A stretch of DNA of 64,000 nucleotides from SSC3 sp963769585 (GTDB lineage Bacteria > Actinomycetota > Actinomycetes > Propionibacteriales > Nocardioidaceae): the NCBI GenBank assembly GCA_963769585.1, contig CAVYMJ010000006.1, positions 1,612,001-1,676,000 on the forward strand. The letters run 5' to 3'. A program made the position numbers and the translations under genes. Of the stretch, positions 1 through 8,667 are shown piece after piece. The stretch's first letter is position 1. Each line of letters starts with the position of its first letter. The notes under the pieces are model-generated. The model made no database searches, had not been told where the DNA came from, and was given only the letters and a program-made list of their open reading frames with translations.

Positions 1-150
1 GGCTACCTGGTGCCGACCGGAGCCGGCTTTCTGGGCGCGGCCATCGGCTACACGACCGTCGCCCTTCGCGGATCACGCCCGGGGGTCGAACCCGATCGTG
101 AAGCCGTAGACGTCCAGGCCGTGAGGCAGCGGCTGCCCGGGGTCGAGTGA
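1..150 (+). CDS. Possible C-terminal end of a membrane protein (partial, left edge)
   Basis: Frame 1 is open from the first base to a TGA at 148-150. It encodes 49 residues that include a glycine/alanine-rich hydrophobic stretch (GAGFLGAAIGYTTVALRG) followed by a charged tail, which resembles the last helix and cytoplasmic tail of a membrane protein. If real, it converges on the P450 gene and overlaps its 3' end by 78 bases, which is long for this genome. No family can be assigned. The call rests only on an open frame and hydrophobicity. Confidence 0.25.
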   Translation, partial: GYLVPTGAGFLGAAIGYTTVALRGSRPGVEPDREAVDVQAVRQRLPGVE

Positions 151-1407
151 CCCTCCCTCGAGGGTCGGGGTGGAGAAAGCCAACAACTGGGCAAGGAACC
201 CCTGTCCGAGGAAGACCGCGAGCCCGGCGCCCGGGCAGCCCTGCGGGCCGTGGCTGAAGAAGTTGAACAGCCAGTTCGACGCGGCCGCGCCCGACGTCCA
301 CTCGCCAGGGGCGAACCGGTCGGCGAAAGGCACCAGGTCCTTGTTGCGATGGTTGAAGACGTTGTAGATCAGCACCTGGGTACCGGACTTCAGCACCTGG
401 CCTCCGGGGAAGGTCACGTCGCGGGTGGCAACCCGACCGAACAACGGAGTCGTCGGCCACAGCCGCATCGCCTCCATGAGACAGCCGCCCAGATAGTCCA
501 GGCGCGCGACGTGGTCCACATCGTCGATGTCGCCGCGGGCGAGCTCGGCGCGCACCTCGTGGAGCTGCTCGGGGTGCGAGGCGAGCAGGGCCAGGGTGCG
601 CATCAGGTTGAGCGCCAGCGTGTCACCCATGGCGAACAGCCAGTGAACCACCTGGCCGCTGACCCGCGTCCGGTCGTCGTACGGCGCCTCGGCGAAGCGA
701 CCCACCAGGCTCGCCGGATCCGGATTGTCGAGGTAGCCCTGGACGTGCGCCAAGAAGCCCTCGTAGCCGGGAGCCGGCTTTCCCGGAGTGCTGTTGCCGG
801 CGGACAGCAGGCTCGCGAGCTCGGCCGTCAGCTCGCGATCTGCCGCCGCGCGCTCGCCGAAGACGACGCGCCTGGTGATCCGCTGGAAGGCGTCGTTGAG
901 GTCGTCGAAGGTGATCGACTCGCTCCGCGCGTGCTCGGCGATCTCCTGCGCGGCCTCGGCGCAGACGGCGAGGAAGGTTGCCGCCAACGGGTGCAGCGGC
1001 TCACCGGTGGCGAGCACCGACTCGGCGAACGTACGCCGGTTACGCCACAGGTCTCCCCGGGAGAGCGTCAGCGCATCGGGCTGGAAGGCGGACATGCCCT
1101 TCTTCTTGGTCTCCGGGTCCGAGGCGAACGGGTCCGGAGACCCGGACAGGACGAACTCGAGGTCCTCGGGGGCATGCAGCAGCAGCGCCTCCTCGGTGGC
1201 GACCCGAACCAGGAAGGGGCCTGGTCCCAACCGGCGCACGAGCCCTTCGACGAAGTGGTAGCCGAGCGCCTCCGCTTTGGTCAGCGACGCGATCCGGGTC
1301 GGGAGCACCCGCTTCTTGAACAAGCCCTGGACGACGTTCGGGACGCCTATCTGCGCGGTGAACCGCACGCCGTCGACCACCGACGCCCGACGGAACTGGG
1401 CTACCAC
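73..1407 (-). CDS. Cytochrome P450, second gene of a dioxygenase-P450 operon
   Basis: A 444-residue heme monooxygenase. The I-helix carries AMGDT, the K-helix carries the ExxR motif (EAMRLWP), and the heme-thiolate loop is FFSHGPQGCPG, so the P450 core looks intact. The start is set at a GTG at 1407 that overlaps the TAG of the upstream dioxygenase gene (1401-1403), which implies translational coupling. The frame is open further upstream, but only as a shadow inside that gene. P450 proteins of this sort rearrange hydroperoxides or hydroxylate lipids. The partner is a cyclooxygenase-like dioxygenase, so the P450 may act on its hydroperoxide product, as the fused P450 domain does in fungal Ppo/linoleate diol synthases. 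That link is inferred from gene order. No ferredoxin or reductase lies nearby, which would fit a peroxide-driven isomerase. Confidence 0.85.
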   Translation of the reverse strand: MVAQFRRASVVDGVRFTAQIGVPNVVQGLFKKRVLPTRIASLTKAEALGYHFVEGLVRRLGPGPFLVRVATEEALLLHAPEDLEFVLSGSPDPFASDPETKKKGMSAFQPDALTLSRGDLWRNRRTFAESVLATGEPLHPLAATFLAVCAEAAQEIAEHARSESITFDDLNDAFQRITRRVVFGERAAADRELTAELASLLSAGNSTPGKPAPGYEGFLAHVQGYLDNPDPASLVGRFAEAPYDDRTRVSGQVVHWLFAMGDTLALNLMRTLALLASHPEQLHEVRAELARGDIDDVDHVARLDYLGGCLMEAMRLWPTTPLFGRVATRDVTFPGGQVLKSGTQVLIYNVFNHRNKDLVPFADRFAPGEWTSGAAASNWLFNFFSHGPQGCPGAGLAVFLGQGFLAQLLAFSTPTLEGGSLDPGQPLPHGLDVYGFTIGFDPRA

Positions 1408-3212
1408 GGCATGTAGCCCTTGACGGTGTCGGCCAACCGGGAGATCGGGTTCTTGCCGTCCGGCATCGGGGAGCCGAGCTCCGGCCACGGAGCGAAGACG
1501 CGGTCCACATCACCGATCACCGGCTGCAGTTCGGGGTAGTGACGCAGCAGCACGTCCTTCATCGAGGTGTCGTTCACCCAGTCGAAGCCGACCTGCGTGT
1601 AGACCTCCGGCCTGAAGTCGGCGGTGAAGAACCGGTCGCTCTTGAGACGCCGCGAGGCCATCAGGATGAAGATCCGGAAGGCCGTGTCGGAGAAGCCGAA
1701 GCCCTTGGGTGGCTTCTCGGCGTACATCCCGACCTGGAGGTCGACGCTGTCGATGTCGCCCTTGTAAACCTCCGCGATCTCCTTGGCCCAGTGCTTGTTG
1801 GGCGTCAGCTGGTCGAAGGACTTGCGCCTGGGCATGCGCAGCGCCTCACGGAAGTCGTTGTACCGGGGTATCCCCCGCTCCCGGTCCCGGAGGATGTCGA
1901 GCGTTGCCAGGTCGGTGACCTGTCCATCCAGCCTGACCAGCTTGCGCAGCGCGTTGGGGTAGTTGTGCAGGCAGACCGCACCGGCGCTGGCCAGCCCGAA
2001 GGAGTACCACAGGTCACCCATCTCGTAGTCGTCCATGAAGTCGCGGGTGAAGCGACCCTGGATGTCGGTGAAGTCCTTGGTCTCGACGAGCCGGCCGGTC
2101 TCCAGCGAGTGGAAGTTCCACTCATCGGGGATCAGGGGATGCATGCGGTACACCGAGACGAACTCCTCGGTCAGCGAGAACGGCGCGGAGTGGTGGTCCT
2201 TCGGCGATCCGACGATCCCGCTGATCGCCTCACTGTCGCTCACCCGGCCGACGCGGTCCTTGAACCGCTCCCCTAGGGCGCCGTACCAGTTCGCGTTCAT
2301 GCCGATCTGCAGTGCTGGGTGGCGCAGCACGCAGGTCGTCCACTCCACTGTGTGGATCTTCGCGATCAGCGCCGCGACGACCAGCCAGGCCACCTCGAAC
2401 AGCCGCTGGTCGTCGAAGCTGGGATAGGACTTCTTCAGCGCGTCACAGACCGCGTTGTGCTCCCGGGCGAACAGGGTGTGTAGCAGCCCCATGCCGACCC
2501 ACCAGTTCTCCCTCATGCCGGTGATGTCGAGGCCGGGCTCGGCCGGGTTGACGCTGGGTGGCAGCCGCCCGTCGTCCTGGACCTTGACCTTGCCGTCGGT
2601 GAAGGTGCGCACCTCCGCCTGCCGGTCCGGGCCGCTGCCGTAGATCTGCGAGGCATCCCACCAGTGCGTCTCGACGTTCGCGTAGAGGGGTGCTCGGTCC
2701 CGAGGGTTGAGCGGGGATCCGGGCATCGGTTGGGTCGCCCGGATCCGCATCGGGCGCTCGGGCCAGTCGTCGCCGTCACGTAACGGCACCTCGATGACGT
2801 CGTCGGGCAGGCCGTTCCCGTGGAAGAACCAGTTGTGGTTCTCGAACTGCAGCCAGGCCGCCGCAAGGGCGTTGATGATGCCGGCCGGCTTGAAGGTGTC
2901 CCGGGCCAGCAGCTTCTCGCTGATCTCCCGCGGACTCGGCTCCAGCAGCCGCTTGCGGTCCGGCCGGGTCATCGACAGCGGCACGTTACGACCGAAGCCG
3001 GTGCCCTTGGCGCCCATCATCGGCTCCTCGAGGTCGTTCCATGAGCCGTCGGTCGTGCGAGCTCGCAGCGCCTCGGCCGGGGGCTTCCCAGAGACCTTCG
3101 GTCGCATCTTGGGGGCCTCGTGGAGGTTCTCCTCGCGCAACTCTCCCCGGAGCCGGGCCAGACTCGCGGTTTGCAGGACCAACGATGGGAACTCGTACCA
3201 CTGCGGACTCAC
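1401..3212 (-). CDS. Animal-type heme peroxidase of the fatty-acid dioxygenase/cyclooxygenase kind
   Basis: About 603 residues of the peroxidase-cyclooxygenase superfamily (An_peroxidase). The stretch AAAWLQFENHNW contains the expected distal histidine (about residue 126). The motif VYRMHPLIPD (about 354-363) aligns with YHWHPL of cyclooxygenases and the equivalent of plant alpha-dioxygenase, preserving both the catalytic tyrosine (about Y355) and the proximal heme histidine (about H358). Keeping the tyrosine points to oxygenation of a fatty acid rather than plain peroxidase activity. No signal peptide is seen. The start is uncertain: GTG at 3212 is chosen because residues encoded further upstream look non-native and would overlap the divergent oxidase gene. 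The gene is coupled to the P450 downstream. The substrate is unknown; an unsaturated fatty acid is the natural guess. Confidence 0.8.
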   Translation of the reverse strand: MSPQWYEFPSLVLQTASLARLRGELREENLHEAPKMRPKVSGKPPAEALRARTTDGSWNDLEEPMMGAKGTGFGRNVPLSMTRPDRKRLLEPSPREISEKLLARDTFKPAGIINALAAAWLQFENHNWFFHGNGLPDDVIEVPLRDGDDWPERPMRIRATQPMPGSPLNPRDRAPLYANVETHWWDASQIYGSGPDRQAEVRTFTDGKVKVQDDGRLPPSVNPAEPGLDITGMRENWWVGMGLLHTLFAREHNAVCDALKKSYPSFDDQRLFEVAWLVVAALIAKIHTVEWTTCVLRHPALQIGMNANWYGALGERFKDRVGRVSDSEAISGIVGSPKDHHSAPFSLTEEFVSVYRMHPLIPDEWNFHSLETGRLVETKDFTDIQGRFTRDFMDDYEMGDLWYSFGLASAGAVCLHNYPNALRKLVRLDGQVTDLATLDILRDRERGIPRYNDFREALRMPRRKSFDQLTPNKHWAKEIAEVYKGDIDSVDLQVGMYAEKPPKGFGFSDTAFRIFILMASRRLKSDRFFTADFRPEVYTQVGFDWVNDTSMKDVLLRHYPELQPVIGDVDRVFAPWPELGSPMPDGKNPISRLADTVKGYMPW

Positions 3213-3289
3213 TGGGCACCACCGATCTCGTCTTTGCTGGCGGTTCCGAAGGTATCGCCGCCGCCGTGGCTTGGCTACGGTTTCGAGTT

Positions 3290-4591
3290 GTGGGACCAAC
3301 TTGGCGCAACTGGGCGGACCTGGCCAGAGCGCGGCCCGCACGGACGCTGTGGCCACGAACCGCGGACGAGGTGGCCCAGGCAGTGACCCAGGCGCGGCGC
3401 GACGGGCTCAGGGTCAAGATGGTCGGTAGCGGCCACTCTTTCACGCCCATCGCCGTGACCGACGGCGTCCTGCTCGACCCGTCCGGACTGACCGGGATCC
3501 TCGCCCACGACCCCGTGACGATGACTGTCGAAGTCGCGGCCGGTACCCCACTGCACGCCCTCAACACGGCACTGGACACGCTCGGGCTGAGCCTGCACAA
3601 CATGGGCGACGTCGACCGGCAGACCGTCGCCGGTGCCATCTCCACAGGCACCCATGGCACCGGCGGGCTCCTGGCCTCGCTCTCCGCCCAGCTCACCGCC
3701 CTCAGCCTGGTCACCGGCTCCGGGGAGCAGGTCACCTGCTCGGCGACGACGAGACCCGGGCTGTTCCGGGCCGCCGGAGTCGGCCTCGGTGCGCTGGGCA
3801 TAGCCACCTCGTTGACCTTCCGGGTGGAGCCACGGTTCCTGCTCGAGGCCGTCGAGGAGCCGATGTCCTGGGACGAGACCCTCGGCAGGTTCGACGAGCT
3901 GGTGGCCGAGAACGACCACTTCGAGTTCTACTGGTTCCCGCACACCAACCGCTGCCTGACCAAGCGGAACAACCGCACGGTACACAGTGCGCCGTTGTCC
4001 CGGCTGCGCCACCTGATGGACGACGAGCTGCTCGCCAACGGTGTCTTCGGCCTGCTGGCCGGGACGGGTCGTCTGCTGCCTGCGCTGGTGCCCGGCATCA
4101 ACAAGGTCTCCTCCTCGGCCCTGACGGCGCGCCGGTACAGCGACACCGGACCCAACGTCTTCGTCTCCCAGCGCCGGGTCCGGTTCCGGGAGATGGAGTA
4201 CGCCGTCCCCCGCGACCGAGCCAGCGAGGCGTTGGCCGCGGTGCGGTCGCTGGTCGACTCCGCCGGCCTCCGGGTCGGGTTCCCCATCGAGGTTCGCCAT
4301 ACCCTGGCGGACGAGTCCTGGCTCTCCACGTCGTATGGGCGTGACTCGGTCTACCTGGCGTTCCATGTCCCGCGGCGGACCGACCACACCAGCTACTTCG
4401 GACAGATGGAGCGGCTGCTCTTCGAGGAGTTCGACGGTCGACCGCACTGGGGCAAGCTGCATACGCGCACCGCAGCCGACTTGGCGCCGTCGTACCCGCG
4501 CTGGGACGACTTCGCTGCGGTGCGTGAGGAGGTCGACCCGGACCGGATCTTCACCAATGCCTACCTCGACCTCGTGCTAGGTGGAGGCTGA
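3290..4591 (+). CDS. FAD-linked sugar-1,4-lactone oxidase/dehydrogenase (ALO/GulDH family)
   Basis: A 433-residue VAO-type flavoprotein that oxidises an aldonolactone such as L-gulono- or D-arabinono-1,4-lactone. The FAD domain shows VGSGHSF (H49 of the product) and STGTHGTGG. The C-terminal ALO domain ends with the family signature HWGK (386-389). GTG at 3290 is chosen because the product then begins VGPTWRNWADLAR, as in mycobacterial L-gulonolactone dehydrogenase. An ATG at 3185 in the same frame has an AGGA upstream, but it would overlap the divergent dioxygenase gene. Its last 15 bases overlap the membrane-protein gene on the other strand. The substrate and electron acceptor cannot be read from sequence. 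Confidence 0.85.
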   Translation: MGPTWRNWADLARARPARTLWPRTADEVAQAVTQARRDGLRVKMVGSGHSFTPIAVTDGVLLDPSGLTGILAHDPVTMTVEVAAGTPLHALNTALDTLGLSLHNMGDVDRQTVAGAISTGTHGTGGLLASLSAQLTALSLVTGSGEQVTCSATTRPGLFRAAGVGLGALGIATSLTFRVEPRFLLEAVEEPMSWDETLGRFDELVAENDHFEFYWFPHTNRCLTKRNNRTVHSAPLSRLRHLMDDELLANGVFGLLAGTGRLLPALVPGINKVSSSALTARRYSDTGPNVFVSQRRVRFREMEYAVPRDRASEALAAVRSLVDSAGLRVGFPIEVRHTLADESWLSTSYGRDSVYLAFHVPRRTDHTSYFGQMERLLFEEFDGRPHWGKLHTRTAADLAPSYPRWDDFAAVREEVDPDRIFTNAYLDLVLGGG

Positions 4592-5191
4592 CCCTGTCGG
4601 CATCGGCGCGGTCCACCCGCGCCGAACCGCAAGCAGGCGCCAGACGATGGTGAGGGCCGCAGCGGGGAGGGCGACGGTGGACGCGGCGATGCCGAGCTCG
4701 TACCCGGTCACCGCGACCGCTGCGCCGGCCAGCGCCGGGATCGCGTAGAGCTCGCCCTTGCGCAGGATCACCGGGACCCGGCCCGCAAGCAGGTCGCGGA
4801 GCATCCCGCCGCCGACGCCGGTGACCATGCCGAGGAGAGCGGCCGGCAGCGGACCCAACCCGTACTCGCTGGCCTTGAGCGCCCCCGCCACGCAGAACAG
4901 CCCCAGTCCGGCCGCGTCGAAGACGTTCACCACCCGCTCCATCTTGCCGAGGGTGGGATGGAACCAGAAGGTGATCAGCCCGGCAGCGAGGGGAACCAGC
5001 AGGTACCGCCAGTCCGCCAGCGCGGCCGGTGGGATGTCGCCGATGAGGACGTCACGGATGAAGCCACCACCCAGCCCCGTGGTGGCCGCCAGCACGAGCA
5101 CCCCCACCAGGTCGAGCTCCTTGCGTACGGCGACGAGGCCGCCGGAGATGGCGAAGACGAAGATGCCGACCAGGTCGAGCGTGAGGAGCAT
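4577..5191 (-). CDS. TRIC/UPF0126-type membrane protein, two-repeat
   Basis: A 204-residue integral membrane protein with about seven hydrophobic segments. It has the two glycine-rich repeat signatures of the family, GLGGGFIRDVL and GVGGGMLRDLL, one in each half. The family (PF03458) is described as trimeric cation channels or, for some members, glycine transporters. The start is the ATG at 5191 (MLLTLDLVG); the longer open frame upstream has no membrane character. The gene converges on the lactone oxidase with a 15-base overlap and diverges from sepH. The transported species is not predictable. Confidence 0.85.
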   Translation of the reverse strand: MLLTLDLVGIFVFAISGGLVAVRKELDLVGVLVLAATTGLGGGFIRDVLIGDIPPAALADWRYLLVPLAAGLITFWFHPTLGKMERVVNVFDAAGLGLFCVAGALKASEYGLGPLPAALLGMVTGVGGGMLRDLLAGRVPVILRKGELYAIPALAGAAVAVTGYELGIAASTVALPAAALTIVWRLLAVRRGWTAPMPTGSAST

Positions 5192-5369
5192 GGGTGGATT
5201 CTGGCAGTCTCTCTGCGACTGACCCAGCTCGGCCCGATACCGTCCGGTGCGGGGGTCCCATGATCGCTGCCCGGACCGCAGAATCAGGAGCCGCGACCCG
5301 CGCGAGCGCCTCCGCAATCACGCCTGGCTGCTGGGTTAGGCTCGGCGCACGGACGACATGGAGGAGCGC

Positions 5370-6320
5370 GTGGCGAAGACTGAGCTCACCTTGGTGGGGC
5401 TGAACGAGGACCAGAGCGCTCTGCTCCTCGTCAGCGACACGGGGCAAGAGTTCTCGGTGGCCGCCGACGCCAACCTCCGGGCCGCCCTCCGAGGTGTCAC
5501 CGCCCGACCCGGCCAGTTGGAGATCCCGATGGAAAGCGCCCTGCGTCCCCGCGACATCCAGGCTCGAATCCGGGCCGGCGAGACCCCAGAGGTGGTTGCG
5601 GCCGCGGCACAGACCAGCGTCGACAGGGTGATGACCTTTGCCATGCCGGTCCTGGCCGAGCGGGCGCACGTTGCTGAGCGCGCGCAGCGAGCCTCGGTTC
5701 GACGCCGCACCGGCGAGGGGCCCGGAGGGGTCTTGGGCGACGCGGTCGCAGAGCGCCTTCGCGCCCGCAACGTGGATCCCGGGACTGTCGAGTGGGACGC
5801 CTGGCGTCGCGAGGACGGCCGTTGGAGCCTGACGGCGGCGTACTCGGTCGGCGAGGGCGACCGGCGGGCCACCTTCGTCTACGACGCGGCCGGTCGCTAC
5901 GTCGTGGCCGAGGACGACGAGTCACGGTGGCTGGTCGGCGAGCTTGCGCCCGACCAAGGTCGGGAGCCAGCAGGAGCCGCGCCCCGGCGCCTCGCCACGG
6001 TCGGCGTTGAGTCTGAGCTACCACTGGGCGAGGACGCCATCGAGCTGGTCCGGGAGCACACCGCAGACCTGACCGAGACGGCCCGAGCACTGCGGGCTGT
6101 GCCGGCGGAGGACCTTCCGATCACGGCCGACCATGCCGATGCTGACTGGATGGTGACCCAGGCTTCCGAGCGCCCCACCGGTCGCGCTCCCGCTGCCGAC
6201 CCGGCGCCCACCGACCCGGACGCGGACGCAGACCCGCAGAAGCCGGCGAAGAAAGGCAAGGGGCGTGCCTCGGTCCCGAGCTGGGACGAGATCATGTTCG
6301 GCTCGGCCGGCCGCGAGTAG
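5370..6320 (+). CDS. sepH: Cell division protein SepH (DUF3071)
   Basis: A 316-residue cytoplasmic protein that in Streptomyces and mycobacteria binds FtsZ and promotes Z-ring assembly. The conserved N-terminal DUF3071 domain covers about residues 1-170 and contains the family stretch MESALRPRDIQARIRAGETP, a helix-turn-helix-like segment, followed by VLAERAHVAERAQ. The C-terminal tail is acidic, proline/alanine-rich and ends in a basic cluster with SWDEIMFG, typical of the family. GTG at 5370 is preferred over ATG at 5358 because GGAGGAG (5360-5366) sits just in front of it as a ribosome site. A TAGGCT at 5337-5342 could serve as a -10 element. Confidence 0.92.
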   Translation: MAKTELTLVGLNEDQSALLLVSDTGQEFSVAADANLRAALRGVTARPGQLEIPMESALRPRDIQARIRAGETPEVVAAAAQTSVDRVMTFAMPVLAERAHVAERAQRASVRRRTGEGPGGVLGDAVAERLRARNVDPGTVEWDAWRREDGRWSLTAAYSVGEGDRRATFVYDAAGRYVVAEDDESRWLVGELAPDQGREPAGAAPRRLATVGVESELPLGEDAIELVREHTADLTETARALRAVPAEDLPITADHADADWMVTQASERPTGRAPAADPAPTDPDADADPQKPAKKGKGRASVPSWDEIMFGSAGRE

Positions 6321-6381
6321 CCTCGCACGCTGAACGTCGTTCATCACAGTGACAACTCTCTCGCCCACTGGACGCATGAAG

Positions 6382-6395
6382 TTACTAGCGGGTAA
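6382..6395. promoter_or_regulatory. Imperfect TTAC...GTAA palindrome before the acyl-CoA reductase gene
   Basis: TTACTAGCGGGTAA has TTAC/GTAA arms around a six-base centre and overlaps a good -10-like TAATAT at 6393-6398. It lies about 80 bases before the reductase start. Such a site would suit a TetR-type repressor; no regulator gene is adjacent. This is inference from symmetry and position only. Confidence 0.35.
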
Positions 6396-6471
6396 TATCT
6401 CTCGCACGACCTCCTGACGCGCCCAGACGGAGGATTACGCTGACGTTCCCTCCTCGATCCCGGAGAACACA

Positions 6472-8472
6472 ATGACCTACTTCGTCACCGGCGCCACCGG
6501 CTTCATCGGTCGCTTTCTCGTCCAGGAGCTCCTCGACAACCGCGAGGGCGAGATCTATGTCCTGGTCCGCGACGGCTCCCAGTCCAAGCTGGACAAGCTT
6601 GTCGCCCAGTGGGGCCACCCCGCACGCGTGACGCCTGTCGTGGGCGACCTCAGCGCACCGGCGTTGGGGGTCGACCCGGCCTGGGTCGAGGCGCACCGCG
6701 GCAAGATCGACCACTTCCTGCACCTGGCTGCGATCTACGACATCACCGCTGGTGACGAGGTAAACGACCGGCTCAACATCGGGGGCACCCGCAACGCGCT
6801 GGCGCTCGCCGGCGACCTCGACGCCGGCGTCTTCCACCAGGTCTCGTCCATCGCCGCCTCGGGGGACTACCGAGGCACCTGGGACGAGACCCAGTTCGAC
6901 GTCGGGCAGGGCTTCCCCTCTCCGTACCACCGGACGAAGTTCGAGTCCGAGAAGATCGTGCGGGAGGAGTGCCCGGTGCCCTGGCGGGTCTACCGTCCGT
7001 CCATCGTGATCGGCCACTCGCAGACCGGCGCGATGGACAAGATCGACGGCCCCTACTACTTCTTCCCCGCGCTGAAGGCACTGCGCGACCTGATCCCCGG
7101 ATGGGTCCCGATCATCGGGCTCGACCTGGGCGACACGAACCTGGTGCCGATCGACTATGTCGCGAAGGCGATGGACCACCTGGCCCACGTTCCGGGCCTC
7201 GACGGTCAGACGTTCCACCTCGTCAACCCCGAGCCACAGCGCACGATCGACATGATCAACACCTTCGCCGAGGCGGCCAAGGCTCCGCGCTTCGCCGTAC
7301 CGGTCGACCGGCGGGTCCTTCCCACCGACGCGCTGCCTCGGGCCTTGCAGCCCGCGAACCTCGTGGGCCGGTTCGTCTCCTCCGCTCTCGGCCACGCCGC
7401 CTTGCGGCAGACCATCGGGCGCCTCGGCCTTCCGCCCGAGGCCGTCGAGCACGCCGGGATGCCCACCAGGTACGCGTCGGCCCACACGGAGAAGGCGCTC
7501 GCGGGCTCTGGGATCGCGGTCCCCGTGCTGGAGAGCTACGCCAGCGTGCTCTGGCACTACTGGGAGGAGCAGCTCGACACCTCGACCGGCGACAACCGCA
7601 AGAACCGCGCAGCGCTTGCGGGCAAGACGGTGGTCATCACCGGTGCCTCGTCCGGCATCGGTGCCGTGACTGCGTTCAAGGTTGCCCAGGCCGGCGGCAT
7701 TCCGGTGCTCGTCGCCCGAGGCAAGGACAAGCTCGAGGAGGTCAAGTCGCAGATCGAGGCACGCGGCGGCAAGGCGTACGTCTACCCGTGCGACCTCTCC
7801 GACCTCGACGCCATCGACGGTCTCACCCAGCGGCTTGCCACCGAGCTGGAGACGATCGACTTCGTGGTGAACAACGCCGGCCGCTCGATCCGTCGCTCGA
7901 TCAAGCTGTCGCAGGACCGGTTCCACGACTTCGAGCGGACGATGCAGCTCAACTACTTCGGGGCCATCCGGCTGGTGATGGGCCTCCTGCCCACCATGCG
8001 GCAGCAGCGCAGCGGGCACATCGTGAACATCAGCTCGATCGGTGTGCAAACCTCGCCGCCGCGCTTCTCGGCGTACGTCGCCTCCAAGGCAGCGCTCGAC
8101 GCCTGGTCGAACGTAGTCAGCTCCGAGCTGGTCGGCGACGGGGTCAGCTTCACCTCGATCCACATGCCGCTGGTCAAGACGCCGATGATCGCGCCTACCA
8201 AGATCTACGACAAGTTCCCGACGATCAGCCCGGCGCAGGCAGCGGACAAGGTCATCGCAGCCCTGGTCGACAAGCCGCACGAGATCAACACCATGATGGG
8301 CAACCTCGGTGCCGTCACCCACACTGTGGCGCCCAAGCTGGCCTTCCGGGTGCTGAACCTGGCCTACAAGGTCTTCCCCGACTCTGCCGCGGCGCGCGGC
8401 GACTCGGCAGCCCAGGACCTGACCCAGCAGCAGGTCACGCTGGCGAGGGTGCTGAAGGGGACCCACTGGTAG
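6472..8472 (+). CDS. Two-domain fatty acyl-CoA reductase (AcrA1-like double SDR)
   Basis: A 666-residue fusion of two NAD(P)-binding domains. The N-terminal half is an extended SDR of the male-sterility/thioester-reductase type, with TGATGFIG (6-13) and Y152-x3-K156. The C-terminal half is a classical SDR, with TGASSGIG (390-397) and Y535-x3-K539. Architecture and length match mycobacterial Rv3391 (AcrA1), described as an acyl-CoA reductase. The expected reaction is reduction of a fatty acyl-CoA to aldehyde and alcohol, for wax esters or ether lipids. GGAG at 6460-6463 precedes the ATG. The gene stands alone, with an operator-like site upstream and a strong hairpin downstream. No wax-ester synthase is in the window. 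Confidence 0.85.
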   Translation: MTYFVTGATGFIGRFLVQELLDNREGEIYVLVRDGSQSKLDKLVAQWGHPARVTPVVGDLSAPALGVDPAWVEAHRGKIDHFLHLAAIYDITAGDEVNDRLNIGGTRNALALAGDLDAGVFHQVSSIAASGDYRGTWDETQFDVGQGFPSPYHRTKFESEKIVREECPVPWRVYRPSIVIGHSQTGAMDKIDGPYYFFPALKALRDLIPGWVPIIGLDLGDTNLVPIDYVAKAMDHLAHVPGLDGQTFHLVNPEPQRTIDMINTFAEAAKAPRFAVPVDRRVLPTDALPRALQPANLVGRFVSSALGHAALRQTIGRLGLPPEAVEHAGMPTRYASAHTEKALAGSGIAVPVLESYASVLWHYWEEQLDTSTGDNRKNRAALAGKTVVITGASSGIGAVTAFKVAQAGGIPVLVARGKDKLEEVKSQIEARGGKAYVYPCDLSDLDAIDGLTQRLATELETIDFVVNNAGRSIRRSIKLSQDRFHDFERTMQLNYFGAIRLVMGLLPTMRQQRSGHIVNISSIGVQTSPPRFSAYVASKAALDAWSNVVSSELVGDGVSFTSIHMPLVKTPMIAPTKIYDKFPTISPAQAADKVIAALVDKPHEINTMMGNLGAVTHTVAPKLAFRVLNLAYKVFPDSAAARGDSAAQDLTQQQVTLARVLKGTHW

Positions 8473-8483
8473 TCCGACCAGCG

Positions 8484-8513
8484 CAGGTTTCCCACGGTCC
8501 CGTGGGAAACCTG
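8484..8513 (+). terminator. Perfect 13-bp hairpin after the acyl-CoA reductase gene
   Basis: The arms CAGGTTTCCCACG (8484-8496) and CGTGGGAAACCTG (8501-8513) pair perfectly across a GTCC loop, 11 bases after the stop codon. There is no long T-run, as is common in actinobacterial terminators. Confidence 0.75.
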
Positions 8514-8667
8514 CCGTCCGGGGGTATCTGGCAGAACCGCTCGCGCTCCTCGTAGGCATGTGCCACCCTGGTCCCATCATGAACACCCTGTGTTGTCGCT
8601 GTCGCTGACCCAGCCACTCCGGCTGGTAGCCCGCCGCGCCCAGCCACAAGCCGACCCTCAGGACCTC

